Origin: Euwallacea fornicatus
Taxonomy: Eukaryota; Arthropoda; Insecta; Coleoptera; Curculionidae
Direction of reading: 5' to 3'
Length of the DNA stretch: 64,000 nucleotides
Assembly (NCBI RefSeq): GCF_040115645.1
Contig: NC_089566.1
Location: forward strand, 2,356,001-2,420,000
Shown here: positions 1 to 13,039 of the stretch, one piece after another
How positions within the stretch are numbered: the first letter of the stretch is position 1
Layout of the letters: each line of letters starts with the position of its first letter
The notes under the pieces: model-generated
What the model saw: only the letters and a program-made list of their open reading frames with translations
What the model was told of the DNA's origin: nothing
The model's database searches: none
Made by a program: the position numbers and the translations under genes

Positions 1-522
1 TAAACGATCTGAATCGTCATCAGCAATTTTTGGAGGCTAAAATTTTAGAAATAATTAGTACCTATATTTTATGTTATTGAAACACAAGGTGACAGGAATT
101 ATTAGCCAAGCAATTAGTAAAAGGGGGAAAAGTAAGTTTGATTTGGTAAAAAGTGTATGTACAAGAGCTCACACACTGCTTTATATGTTTAAGATTTAGC
201 AATATGGCGAAGTACTGCAAGGAATTGAATGGAAGATATACTTTTTGCGAGAAATAGTCTAAAATTTAAATTTTTAACAGAAATATGTACAATGAATGTA
301 AAAGAAATAAAAATATTACAAAGTGAAATCTGTCATTTTATTACCGTAATTTCTTATCACAGATAGATGTAGAATGAAATTCTGCATAAATGTCCACAAA
401 AGAAAGCAGATAATTGAAAAAAAAACTTAGTCATTTTGGAGAAAAAGTAATAAAAATGTTAAAACCAACAATGCAATTAAAATTAAAAATAGTACACAAA
501 GAAAACCAATTTCATTAGTTTT
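1..522. other. AT-rich flank, no gene seen
   Basis: This stretch lies downstream of the taxilin stop codon. I see no ORF with recognisable content and no repeat structure. Confidence 0.5.
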
Positions 523-528
523 GCTTTA
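523..528 (-). terminator. Poly(A) signal for the taxilin gene
   Basis: The plus strand reads tttatt, which is AATAAA on the minus strand, about 80 bp past the taxilin stop. Position and motif fit a polyadenylation signal. No transcript was available to confirm it. Confidence 0.5.
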
Positions 529-607
529 TTTTTGGATTAACCATTTTATTAAACAAACATACACCAACGATTTAACAAAACTAAAGCACCCAAACCAAAC
601 CATAAGC

Positions 608-2368
608 TCAAACCTTTTCTTTTTTTCCGTTTTTTTGTCCATTCGAGGAACCCTTCATAACTCCATCTTTTTCCTGATCATTGGTAGAAGAATCTCCATT
701 TAAGACTGCAGGTACGACTGGCTCAATATTGTTCTCTTTAAGTTGCCTCAAAAAAGCGCCTCTATCTTCCTGAAGTTGCCTGCAAAGTTTCTGCAACATG
801 ACAAGCTTCTTTTCTAAGGCCCCTTGTTCTTTTGCTAAAGCTACATGTTGCTCAGAGAGAGTTATCAGTGAATTCACGCTTGACTGCCAACGCTTCTTTA
901 AGTCATTCCTTTCGCTTTCAAGAGCGTGAAGCTGACCGTTCATTTTGACCATCTCTTTCTTAAAAGTATCAAAAACCTAAAAGGGATCTCATAAAAAGTT
1001 TTAAGACAAATTCCTGTCAGACAAACCTTGTTACTTTTTGACATAGTAGCTTCAAAATCATTGTACTGACTTTTATATAAGTCTACTTGTGCCTCAAGGC
1101 TTCTATTCTTCTCTTGCAGCAATAACAACTCTTTCTCATACTGCTCCAACTGCAGTAACAAAGTTTTCTTTTCAGCCATAAATGTTTGCCTTTCTGCCTC
1201 ATGTTCAATTTCTAGTTTTTTTATTTGAGTTTCTGAGAGCTTTTTTTGTAAATCTAGTTGTTTAGACACAGTCTCTAAATGATTTTCCCTCTGCCGGTAT
1301 TGCCCATAAAGCTCACTCAATGTTTGAGTCATAGTTTGATTTTCCTCTTTGACTTTATTTGATTTGTCTTTACTTTCGGTTATTAAACTAGTCAAAGCAT
1401 TCAGCCGGTCTGAGAAGGAGTTAGCTACTTCTTTGCGCCTGTCCTCTTCTTCTTTAATTCGTGCCACATTTTCTTCCTATGGAAAAGTATTTATTACTCA
1501 TGATTGGTGAAAATTTTTAAGTTGTTATTAATGTAAGTTGTGGTGATTTATCACATATGAGGTAGTAGGCACCTTAAAAAATGTATACAGGGTCCTGCAA
1601 CAATGCACCAACTTACATTATACACTTCATTTTAAGAAGAAAAATTTACATATACAAGGTGTCTCAAGAACTTTGAAGTCATATAATGTAATATTTTTAA
1701 ATAGAACACCGTATATTTATTATTTAGCATATGTTAGATGGCCAAGATATTTATAGTCATTGGAACTGCTGATTAATATCACAGAAAGTATCCAGGTCAT
1801 AGATTTATCTAATTTCTCAATGTGACAGTAATGAAAATAAGTAAAGCCATGGAACCCTTACAAATATTAAAAAAATGAGTGAGAAGTTGATTAAAATATA
1901 AGAAAATCTATTGGTTAAATAAAACTAGGACCTAATAACCATAATATCTATAAAAGATGTTAAAAAAAATTAAAGATTATGTAGTATGTATTAACTCTTA
2001 TTATAATTATGCAAAAAAATACATACTTTTATTAGCTTATTTTGTTTTTGAAGTTCTCGACACAAGCTCTCAAGCTGCCCTCTTGCCAAAATGCTTTTAC
2101 TTAATTCAGCTCTATCTTTCTCACGTTCTTTCAAACACTGAGTATGTTGTTTCTCCCTCGCTTGCAAATTGGCATTGCAAGTTCGGTTCTCATTGTATAA
2201 CTCTTTGTAAACTGTCTCCAAATGCTGTCGCTTCTCCTCAGGAGACATATTTACTGTAGCCTTCATAAGATTCTCCCACGCACGTGGATCTCTTTTCCGG
2301 TATTTCTCATCTTTCTTTCTTTTAAACACAACTAGAGGGGGCTCTGCTTGACCTGTTTCTTCACTCAT
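608..2368 (-). CDS. Txln: Taxilin (coiled-coil syntaxin-binding protein), complete, 3 exons
   Basis: Coding exons on the minus strand are 2368-2027, 1476-1027 and 976-608. All junctions are phase 0 with GT-AG borders, giving 386 aa. The protein starts MSEETGQAEPP, has a short basic segment, then one near-continuous charged coiled coil from about residue 40 to 340, including the taxilin-type stretch VFDTFKKEMVKMNGQ. It ends in a low-complexity, lysine-rich tail. Taxilins bind syntaxins and other partners in vesicle traffic. Length and coiled-coil layout fit the beta/gamma group, and I cannot separate these subtypes by eye. The start is the first ATG of the frame. Nothing looks broken. It is the first of the window's conserved genes and stands alone. 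Confidence 0.9.
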
Positions 2369-4060
2369 AATGCTGTTTTCCAGAATTCGACCTGCTTAAC
2401 GACACAAATGTCTTTAGATGTTGAGTAATTCGGAGTTCATATATGTTAGGTTTTTTGTGGCATGTGATAGCTTTTAAGTTGAGACTTGCCAGCACATTAA
2501 TAATGGGCAGTAAGGTAATATGACGTTAAAAACTATAAAAAGGTAATTATTGTTGGTTTTTATATATAAAATAGATACGAAACACTCAAAGAAAATAGAC
2601 TACAGGTCACTAGTTAAAAATATCGGTTTTCATAGATGCAAAAGAAAACGTAGGGGGTTAAACTCACATAACTTAATACTTTTACAGGTTTTGAAGTTCA
2701 AAGGAAATTATTCAAAATTAAAAAATTAAATTCTTAATTCCCACACACGGCATTTGTTATTATTATTATTTTTAATTTCATTTATTCTATTATTGTGATT
2801 TCATTTTAGATCCAGCATATATCTATTTCAGACAATTCTTTAGATAAACGAAGACAAGCTTATTCCTAGGATATTAATGAAATAAATCGATATTGATATT
2901 GCAATGGCAAGTTTATTGTACTACCGATAGATGGAAACACATGCGTTATCAGTGGTGTCTTACGTTTATTTTTAATAAGCAGTGGGATATGGGAAGTACT
3001 GAGCGGCGACTTGTGGCAATTTTGTTTTTCAAAAGGGCAAAAGCCTATTAATCCCTCATTGATAATAGATTACAGTAATTAAATCACGTGATGAAAACTT
3101 TACTTCATAAAGGGGAAACAGTTGATTACCAGCTTAGTTAACTCCGGATGATCAGAAACAGTTTTAAGAAGTTTGCGCAAGGGGTCCCAACTGACGTGCC
3201 AATAGACGATTTTCCTATCTGTTAGAACTGTGCTTGCTAATACACAGTGTCCATATTTAGCCCGTCAGTATACATGTGGCGGTCCATTAAATAAACCGTA
3301 ACAGGATTTGTCGGCAAGTGTGACAAAACCATAATAAATTAATAACTAAAAGGGCACTGCTTAATGGCTCCTTTCATACCTTACAATAATTTTTATTAGC
3401 GAATCCTATGTGTATCCTTTAAAGGGAGAACTCTCAAAATGGCTTTTTTCGCAATATTTTTAAAGCGGTTTTCGCTAAAATTACGATTAAGTAAATTTAA
3501 TAATTTGGAATGGGAGAACTTTTTTTGTATTAATATTTGCAGATTTTAGTCAGGGGTATCACTTACAGGGGCTCTTCGACGTTTAGTTGTTCTAGCAAGT
3601 AAACCAAGGCCATTGTCAATATTTGATATGCATAAGTGATAAATCCTTATCCTGTTACTTAAACGTCTTCCTGCTGCCTGAGCTAATAAACAAATATTTG
3701 TATTACGAGGACTTCTACTATGTTTATTAAGTTGCATTTAGATGTTCACTTAACCGTGAATTGGTTTATATAACTAATTTTTCTGGAAAAGGGTCGATCC
3801 TAACAAGATAAACTAAGAGCACCTTTTTTACTTCAAAATACTTATTTGCGATTCAGTAATTTGATTTCAAAAATTAAGAAATGTCAAAAAAAAAAAAGTT
3901 AGGGCAGCAGTTACGTAGTAGCAGACTCCTTGTATGTGACGCCCCTGACTAAACTCTGCAATTATTGAGAAAAAAAGTTTTCCCATTGCACTTGATTAAA
4001 CTATATCGAATATCATAATTTTAACCCAAACCGTTTCGAAAATATTGCGATGAATTCACC
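2369..4060. other. Intergenic DNA upstream of taxilin
   Basis: The taxilin promoter must lie in the first part of this stretch, but I see no convincing TATA box or initiator. Only short ORFs without recognisable content occur. The ORF at 3546-3737 on the minus strand is not convincing. Confidence 0.4.
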
Positions 4061-4440
4061 TTCAAAGTTCCCCCTTTAAGGAGTTCCTACCCCCTCATAA
4101 AAGCAATTTTTGGGGTATATTAACGAGTGCTTTTTTATAATTTTAAACTCTATAATCACCTCCCGAACTATTTCCCCGTTATTTCCGGACGTTTTAGTAA
4201 ATTAATTTGGCATAAGCCCTTTTTTGTGTCCATGCAAAAGTCTTCAGAAATGAAGGTATTGTCAGTGAGAACGCTGACGCTGAACCCAGTGAATGTGAAT
4301 TGTTATGATAGCGACTAAGTGATCTTTGGAAAATTTTGGATATGTGCTTGATTTAGTTCCACCATGTCTATATTGGCAGAGATGAGGAATCGAAATAATG
4401 CAAACAACCAATAAATAGGAATATTAGGGCATAGGAACCC

Positions 4441-4785
4441 AACTCAGGGAACAAGGATTCGATTTGAAGCGAGGAATTAGAAAACACCGCTAGAATGTTT
4501 TTTTTATTGTTTTTGGATGCTTTAGTTAATGATAAGATAGCTGACTGTACATATAGAAAAATTGAAGCGAGACTAGGAAAACAAATAAATAATCGTTATG
4601 CTTGCAAAATCGGCCAAGTTGAAATAAAGGCAATTATAGGGGTTTTAATCTTGGCTGGTTCTGTACGACCATACCATCAGAATGCAAAACGAGTATGGGA
4701 TAAAACGCTGGTGAAACCTATTTCAAAGAGCTTTGGGGAAAAATCCATAAGAATTCTCCGACAGTTGATTTTCATTCACCAATAA
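4441..4785 (+). pseudogene. piggyBac-type transposase fragment
   Basis: The frame carries about 100 residues that look like the N-terminal part of the DDE_Tnp_1_7 (piggyBac) domain: a hydrophobic FFLLFLDALV start, a basic middle, then VEIKAIIGVLILAG, which matches the family's 'E(I/L)KAFLGI' segment. Just upstream another frame reads RGIRKH, suggesting a frameshift. Nothing downstream continues into the catalytic Asp residues, so this is a short dead relic. The family call rests on pattern memory. Confidence 0.55.
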
Positions 4786-4844
4786 TTTTTGGATCTTATA
4801 TACCAATTTATTCGGACACTGGCGGACAACACAATAACATGATT

Positions 4845-5270
4845 CTATAAATGGAGACTAACAGCAAATGCCACCAACTTTTACTCTCAAATCACCAAAT
4901 TAAAGCAGACTTTCCAACATTAATAGCATACGGTGACACAATTAAACCAAAAAACGACGCAAAATACTTGGGAGTAATAACCGACTAAAAACTGAAATTC
5001 GCTAAACACCTTCGAAATATGAGAATAGAAATTGCTAAATGGCTAAAACGGTTTCGGTCGCTAACCAGTAGAAAGTTGAAAGGATCAGTAGGGAAAATTC
5101 AACAAAAATATGCAAGTCCGTGTGGAGACAATTGTCAGATAACGGACACACGCTGAGGGCAAAGCGAAGAAAAAACTAAAAAATATATACAAAAAATGAC
5201 ACACATTGCACTAAGACTCATTCCAAACATGTGGAACTCAACCAGATGGTTGAGTTCCACATGTGCGTTC
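4845..5270 (+). pseudogene. Decayed non-LTR retrotransposon RT fragment
   Basis: The sequence aligns by eye with the better preserved LINE fragment at 18470-18950: both begin with a TGGAGACTAAC block, share the DAKYLGV/DVKYLGI segment and later a GHTLRA/GHILRA segment. This copy has in-frame stops, for example directly after the tract equivalent to YLGITID, and several indels. It is therefore an old, dead copy of the same family inserted about 13.6 kb away. Confidence 0.7.
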
Positions 5271-5613
5271 ATCTAGCAATTACTACATGAGCGCACAGAC
5301 GTGAAAAGAATAACTGAAAAACAAGAACAAATTCAGGCAAAATGGACAAATTGTCATAACTAGACCATTGTGGACCATCTTTGCCATATAAGACAAACAG
5401 AGCTATACCGTTTCTCTTTCGTCGTGTCGATTTTTGAAGTTCAACTATAAGGATCTCGGCATCCATAAAAAGAAACAGGATTTTTATGTTCACACCCAGC
5501 TGCAAAACAGAATTGTAGCAATGAAATAAAAATATTTGAAAATCCAAAATGTAGCCCGTAAGACAAAAACAAAGTTAATGATGGTTGTCGAAGATCGAAA
5601 CGTCGAATGTCAA

Positions 5614-6243
5614 ATACAGGCTGTCCCGAAAATGCAAATCAAAAATGGTGTTATGAGATTATTCATTTATTTATTGAAGAAGGCCATTATTGATCTCCAA
5701 AGAAACTTAAAAAAATTTTAATACATTTTTATGACATTTTCCTTAAATGACCTCAGCGTTCATGCCAACGAGTACCGAGAATTATCAAAGTGGTGGCAAA
5801 CTGGTGCTTCGTACGAGAGAAGAAAATCATTTTTTCCGGCATATTAATCGTACGAGAAATTTGCAAAAAATGGGATAATTGGAGATACGGCTAATGTATC
5901 ATTTAAAAAAATCAATAGATAGTAACTACCCAGTGAGAAGTTCCGGTCATTTTTATGTGAAAATGGCCAAGAACTTACCACTCACACGTTGCAAATAAAC
6001 ATGAATGTTACATGAAAACAATCCTTGTATTAATTAATAAATGCATAATGGAGTTAACTGAAATCCATTGAAGCATTTTCTAGATGTAGCAAAAGAAACG
6101 TTGTTTTTTTCAAAAGAACTAACGGTCTACAGCGTCTAAATGAGACACTTTTTTCAAATAATTTTTGAACCAAATCTTAATGTATCGACCCAAATAATCT
6201 CATGATACCACTTTTGACATGCATTTTCGGAACACCTTGTATA
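5614..6243. mobile_element. MITE-like element with about 50-bp inverted ends
   Basis: The left end (from 5614) reads tacaggctgtcccgaaaatg and continues into a segment ending tatgagattatt. The reverse complement of the right end (to 6243) reads tacaaggtgttccgaaaatg and continues the same way. About 50 bp match with some substitutions. The roughly 530-bp interior has no coding capacity that I recognise. This is a non-autonomous DNA transposon with the TACAGGGTGT-type terminus seen elsewhere in the window. Confidence 0.65.
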
Positions 6244-9200
6244 ACATCACCACGTTCTTCTTAAACAGGAAAAGTGGAGATGATGACAAAAGGTAAAAAC
6301 TATTTCCAAGATTTAGGTTTTCAGAAATTTTCAAATTTTGCAAGAGAAATATTTATATAATAAATCAGTGCTTTATATGGCAGATAGAGGTCCATGACCG
6401 CATCACGTGTATCTTCTTGTTTTAAATGTCTATATGTGTGTTATGTAATATGTTAAAAATATATATATAAATAACTATTTTTTCTACAAATTTTCAACGT
6501 AACTCAGAGTTTGCAAGTGTGTGGATTTGACAAGGCGAGAAGTGCAGTGTGTCCTAATGTCCCGAATTTTCTTAGACAGCAATTATCTCAGTACCTCATA
6601 GAGCAAAGCAAACTCTCTGTGTAATGTTCTATTTTTGGATTTTACGCAAATTTTTAACATTATGTCATTTGACGAACTCTATTTCGATTTCAAAAACTCT
6701 ACAAAACATCTCCGTTTGAAATATGGCCACATGTTTCACATTTTCTGTAGTCCCAAGTGTTAAACGGATTGAGTTGAAGCGAACTGGCTTTTGTACTCCT
6801 ATTTCAGATTCGATAATTGATTTCCAGCACTAGATTTCCAAATGCTAAATCTAGTTCTTGTGTTGCCAGTGTCCTGTCCGCGTGTGTATTATTATCTATC
6901 TTGTTGAATTTTAGTATCTATTCACGTCTACAAAGCAGAAGTGAACCTTAAAGCGAAAAAAAAATCGTAACACGCAATATCGACTTTAACGATCGGGGGA
7001 AAGACAAGAACAGCGAGGCAGTGGGGAAAAATAAGAAATGCTTGATATACATTGGCTGCAATTTGATCTAAGAATTGTCACCGAGTCAGTTTTGCAGGCT
7101 TTTGTTGTACCACGATGCGCTATTGCCCTTAATGCGCAACCGTGCCTCTGCCTAAGTATGCTTTTCGCACTGGAAATTAAAAATATTCGTAGGTATTTTT
7201 ATGAGAAAAAAGTATGAACCTTTAGAGCTATAAAGTCAAATGCGGGATATGCTCTATTTTAGATTCACAAAATGGTGCAATCAACAGAACGTAAAAGAAA
7301 ATGAGTGTGCAGGAGGTTAGGTTTGAGCCTTTTCACCTAGCATAAAGCAGGCATTTCTGATAGTATAATTTAGCTATATTTCCAAACGTTTGAGTACTTA
7401 GGCAGTTATCCAAAAAATATACCGTAATAATAGTGCCAGAGAGTTGAATGCCTAAGGAGAAGGTTATGCAGTAGTCAAGCATGTAGTTTTCAGCAAAACC
7501 CATTGGCAACTTACCACAATTCGAAGAACACAGCCGAAACTTCTAATTTCAATGGATGAGCTTGAGTGTGGTGAAAATAAGCACCAATTTACCTGGAAAA
7601 GGAGAAACTTTGTCCTAAAAACCAAGCTAACATAGATTTATTTTTAGGTGTCGACTGTTGCTAAGTATAGATTCTGAAACGTGGATAACTGGATGCGTCT
7701 AACTTAACAATTGCATTTGGAAACTACCGGCCACATCCGTCAATGCGCAAGAGAATCAGAATTTGGAACTATGCATGGATGTTATAGGTTTTTCATACAG
7801 GGTGTTGTAAATTAGTGGGCCAATCCACTAATCACAGATTCCATGAACGAAAATAATTAAACTTTTCTTTTGTGCGACTTTTTCCCTTGGCACTCTACAC
7901 TCACTGTTCAGCGCTGAAGTTGTCAACAAACAAATTGATTTTCTTAACAATTTCGGTGTTTTTTGACGCTTTTTAATTATATTTTGCAGCGATGCTCAGC
8001 TCGATGAGGCGCACTTTCTCCCTAACTTAAACGTTTAAAACATTTGGACCCAAGGAGGAGGACATGGAGGGTCACGGGCGCTTCAGCACCCTCCCCCTCC
8101 CCAACGTTCTTGTGGTTGCCAATCGTGAACGCGTTTAGTTAACAAAATTAAACGTTTTTTTATTTTAATTTTCAGCTTTATAAAATATTCCAGGACGTAG
8201 CATTTCTGCACAAAATGTACATCGCATTATTAAGAACTCTAGCAGACCTACATATACGATAATTAGACGGTTGTCAAGGCGACTATTCGCTTTTGTTTAC
8301 TAAACAATATCCAGAGTAATTTTTTATCTTATTTGTGAACAAACTTCTAGTCTCGCATTTGCAGTAATTTTTCAAATAAAAATGTCTAACAAGAAAGAAT
8401 TTTCACCATTTTCGCGAATGACTGGTATGGTCTTAGTGATGGGCAGTGCGCAGTTGGGATCTTCGCGAGTGTATCGAATTAGGCAGCACGTACGCGTCTA
8501 AGGTGTGTGAGAGGAATATTATATTCAAACGACAAAGACAGAAATATAATATGCATTTATTCTACAGGCCGACTAGCAGGTCAAAATTGATAATGGGAAT
8601 GTAGACGGGTTATGTAAAACTGGTGGTATCAAAATATGTCTGTAAGTTGGTTATTCGTTACAATTCTACCACCACCAAAGGCGCGACAATAGGCGTTAAC
8701 CGTTTCACCGCGTTGCGTATAACCGTAAATATTTTTCATGATTTTTATTTTATTTTTCCCGAAGTTTGATTCATAAATTGATGGTCCTCCACCTCCTCAT
8801 TCTTTCCCCGTCTTTGTTGTACCAGCGTTTCTTTCACTTCAATTCAATTCGAGAAATAAAATTTTTGTGACGCCACTGGTCATATTTTACGTTGACCTTG
8901 AATTGATTTGATGCATACGATTCGCATGTATGACGCACATGCAAAGATTCAAACTGCAAACTTCAGCAGCCGCTCGATAATGTGACCACGCGATAATTGA
9001 AATATTGCGTTAATGTAAACACAAAATTCGTACTATAGGTTCAAGAAAATCGCTTGATGTCACAAGCAGTTCTTGGCGACGCCCAAAAATTCAACCAGTG
9101 ATAACAGAAAGTGAAAAAAACTCCGCAATCACGTAAACATTTTAATGTCCCTGTTGATTATGATTGCTCAACAACCGCTTATAGATGACTAAAAGTATAT

Positions 9201-9980
9201 TTCTGGAATGGTTCCATGAGCGCTTCCTCCCTGAGGTACGATAATGAATTCGTAATCACAAATGTTTTACGTGTTGATAATTTGAGGGATTATTCGATTT
9301 GCAGGTAAAAAAATTATTTAAAAAAAACTGAAGCTACCAATGAACGCGTTGCTACTAGCAGATAATGCATCAAGTGATCCTGCGGAGCAACAATTGAGGA
9401 GCAAAGATGGATCAATTTTTGTCATGTATATGCCGTCCAATGTGACTTCATCAATTCCACCAACCACTTCATCAATGGACTGGAACGTGCCAAATTGTCG
9501 AAAATTTCTACTTTCGCCTGCCGTATCGAAGAATTCAAAAACTGAGGCTTTGAAACAGGTAATAATAAGCTGTTTGAAGTTTCGATGTGGCATAAACCGC
9601 ATTTAATCAGCAAATTATGAGGTGTACACAATATCAAAATCCTACTTTCAGTGATCACCAAGCTACAGAAGATTGGAAGTGAAATACCATTCCGAATATG
9701 CGTTAAAAGCGTCTTTAACGAATCGTGTAGTATTTAAATCACTTTCGTTAGTGTAAACATTTCAACATTGTGGACCACACGTGGTTTAAATTAGTTTACG
9801 TTATCGAGCGTTTGCTAGATTAGAATAAAATGAATAATAGTAATAATTTTTGATATCGTAGATACCAAAATCGTATTTACAAGAACATGCAGTGCCAATG
9901 TTAGTTTGGCGGCTAGATGTAATGCAGACACATTTCCCAATTGGCACCATCCAAGGAGAAAATTCTTTAACTTATTCGTT
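6244..9980. other. Intergenic DNA without recognisable genes
   Basis: About 3.7 kb with only short ORFs. A TACAGGGTGT motif lies near 7795. The overlapping sense and antisense ORFs at 9318-9661 have no features I know. A G-rich patch lies at 8055-8105. Confidence 0.4.
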
Positions 9981-10174
9981 TGGAGGAATCTGAAAGATTC
10001 AACCAGCAGAGAGCAGAGCAATATGGACGACCTTGCAAGCTACAACCGGGTCAAGAACGACATATTCTTCAAATAGCGAAAGCCATAAGTACTGGATTAG
10101 TCGCAACAGAAATTAATGGGATTAACGAAAATGCACATGTTAACTTTAGTGATGTCCATGGAATCTTAGGATAA
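9980..10174 (+). pseudogene. Tc1/mariner-type transposase N-terminal fragment
   Basis: The frame gives QQRAEQYGRPCKLQPGQERHI and continues for about 30 residues. The 'GRP.KL...ER.IL.IAK' string fits the second helix-turn-helix region of Tc1-type transposases, which reads GRPRKLTPREER in many members. No DDE catalytic part follows in any frame before the next 300 bp, so it is a truncated relic. The family call is moderate. Confidence 0.45.
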
Positions 10175-10734
10175 AACCTGTGATGCTCATATCATGTTCC
10201 ACGCGCTTCTACCACTAGACTTTCCAACAAGAGTCACTTTTTGTAGTTGATTTCGCAAGCAAAATAATCATGATGTTAGATTTATTTTATATATATTGCA
10301 AATTGGATTACCAATTTGTAACACCCTGTATGCACCTCTTTATGAGGTTTCTACGACTTGGTGCTACGCTCAGAAAAAATCCTGGAAAGCGCATTAATTG
10401 TTGTTGCTTCGAAGGTATTCTTCACAAGTACCTATAAACTAATTTACTAAATACGTGGTAGGTGTGCAGCATCCACGTCTGCGAAGAAAATGGAAAAGAA
10501 GGTAAAGAGCGGGAGTACTCACCATCAGTATAGAAAATTGAATTTTAAAAATAGACAGGTTTAGCTAAGTACAACGATAAAATATCAACCACTTACGTCT
10601 AATGAATTTTCTGGAGTGATGATACATGTAAAACAAACTGACATTCTTCAACGACTAAAAGGAGGAATTTCAGAGTGTCACCCACATTTTAGATAACCAC
10701 CTCTCGTACAGGTTGATTTAGTGTTCTTTTTCGT

Positions 10735-11057
10735 TTCGCCACTTGTGACCGAAACATTAACAAGAGCGCTCTTCCGATCCGTGTAGAAAAACCGTCATTC
10801 CGTCACAGTTCAAGACAGGAATTTCCGCATCTCACATATGCAGATCCCGTACGTTTTGATTCACCGTTTAATTTCGTTTTTCCATTAATTTTTCCCGAGG
10901 GCCGAAGCCGGTGACAGACTTGTTCCCGAAACGTTAACAAGCGCGTTTGTTCAGGTACATGTTAAAAAAAACTGTCACTCTTCAATAATTGAAGGGAGAA
11001 AATTCAATATTTCACACATCTCATACGTTTTGGTCCACTGTTGGTTTTCGCCTTTTT
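10735..11057. repeat. Diverged tandem duplication, about 177-bp period
   Basis: Two consecutive blocks share order and wording. The first has ccgaaacattaacaag at 10749 and later catacg/cgtacgttttg. The second has ccgaaacgttaacaagc at 10926 and later catacgttttgg. Shared tracts run through the GTCA(T/C)TC segments and the end near tcgtttttcc / tcgccttttt. Identity looks around 65-70 percent by eye. No coding content. Confidence 0.6.
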
Positions 11058-13039
11058 ACTCATTTAGCTAGATCCAGCAAACGGTGCCAATATGTGTCAG
11101 AATCGTCAACATGGGTGTCCGTCCAAGTCTTTAGGAAAGGACGAGTATTATCCTCAGTTTTAATCTCGGTTTAATTCTCAGAATCATCCGCATTTCCATC
11201 GTTCTCATCGCCCCTACTGGCGTAAGGTCTGAAAGGCCAATTGAACGAAAAGAAGGAGTCATCAATGCTATTTCAATTCATATCCGCACGTGGAGTGATT
11301 CATTAACGGATACGCAGCAACCACTAAATCTAATATCAAACAGCTTCAAATAGGCGAAATTCTAAGAAAAATCACAGTGTTCATAAACTATCGCTAGGCA
11401 ATTACAATTGGTTGCAGTGCCTAGTTGACATCACATTATCAAACTTCAGCCTTGATATTGATACAAATAACGCAATTTGAATGCAAGGAGCGTGTAGCTC
11501 TTTGGTAGGTATCTTATTTTTCCTTTTAAATACTGCTAGATTTCTGTGGCCGCACCTCATACTGAGTTAGCAAATTCCCCCATTTCCACCCTACTCTAGT
11601 TTATACATGTCCCAATGATCATCCTCTAAAAAATTTGCCAGTCATGCAATTATTTCGGACACCTTGTATAACCAGCGTTAATTCGCGCCTGTTGATTGGC
11701 TGGCGACCTTCATGTGGAAGGAGAAACACTTGAGAGGAGAGAAGTTATTTACAAATAAATTATGCTCTATTGTTGGTGAGTGACATGGGGTGCTGGTATA
11801 GTCTCTCCAAGTTTCTGTAAAGTGCAAAAACTTTTCGGGAGAAGTTGGAGAAGAAGTTCTAGTGCCCTGCCTATTGAATCGCAATTTTTGGTGAGTCTCG
11901 TCTTTGTCCGTTCGATTTTTTGCCATAAATTTGTTGAGATATGCAGAAAAAAAAACGGAAATTAGTACGTATGGACATATTAGTGAGGGCATGCTTCTGC
12001 TTATACAGGGTGTTTTGTGTGGGACGTTATAAAATAGGAACGGTCCATGCCCACCACGCTCTTCTTTAACGCTGTAAATTGCCATGCCAAACCCATCTGT
12101 TGATTGAATTTCCAATAACTTCGGTGTTGTTTGATGATAACCCGGTCTAATGAGGGAGTGAACTGCAAATAACAAAAAATGAATTTTGGCAATAACTCGT
12201 CGATCTATCAGCCCTGTAGTCAATATTTAGTAATTCGTGTCAAAACAGATCTGATTTCCAGTACACATTTGCGTAGTCGGTTTCCTGTGGGAGTTCTTTT
12301 TGGCCAAACTCTCTAGCTAATCTAATACATTATATATACATACACATAACACATTATGTATATAAGTATAAAATCCGTAAATAAATTTCTATTCTAAATG
12401 AGACGTGAGATTTTTTTCTACGAATTATTCCCGAAGCTGCCACATTTCACGCTCCCTCAGTGTTTGTGATAAATAGCCCTTCATGAAGCAATTTTAATAC
12501 GGTTATGGCCCTAAAAATAGGGGAAAGTAAAAATAACCTTGTAGTAATGATCTGCAATTTTCTTTAAAAGCTTTTCTTTGTCTGTCGGCAGGTATATTTG
12601 TTTGAGTCACTGTATATCGAAAGGAAATAGACCATTTCCAATAAGGTCTTCAATATTTTAAATTGCAGACTGGCAATAAATAAATAATTTAAAATTCGAA
12701 TTAATTGATGGTTTAAAATGATTATTGCCGATTGAAATACAGCGTTCCTTATTGTAATCAATTACGAATGAGGTACCTACTAAATGGGGAACCTCGCTAG
12801 TTGCACATTAACAAGCCGAAGACAATGTTACCATTTTTAACATGCAAAGGTAGTCGACGATTATTGTTTTATTGATCGTCGGTTTGGTATGCAAAAAGCT
12901 CTTGTTAAATCATTTTGCAGTTTCTGGACGCTTTTGTTAACGCGCCTTCTTTATCCTTCACAACAGGTTCCAGCAAGTACGAGGATAATCTCATAACTAC
13001 CCAACCTAACACTTACACCTAATCCCCACCTAACCCAAC
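11058..13039. other. Intergenic DNA with transposon termini
   Basis: It contains an ACACCTTGTATA end at 11660 and a TATACAGGGTGT end at 12003, plus a Tc1-like terminal repeat near 12575-12618 on the minus strand (cagtgactcaaacaaatata). The 181-aa minus ORF at 11678-12223 crosses one of these termini and is not a gene. Confidence 0.45.

Noticed and set aside
9318..9661. Sense and antisense ORFs of 79-94 codons
   Set aside because: No recognisable domain, and mutual overlap makes at least two of three spurious.
11678..12223. 181-codon minus ORF, the longest open frame outside known genes
   Set aside because: It crosses a TATACAGGGTGT transposon end and overlaps other open frames. Composition is patchy and no family is recognised.
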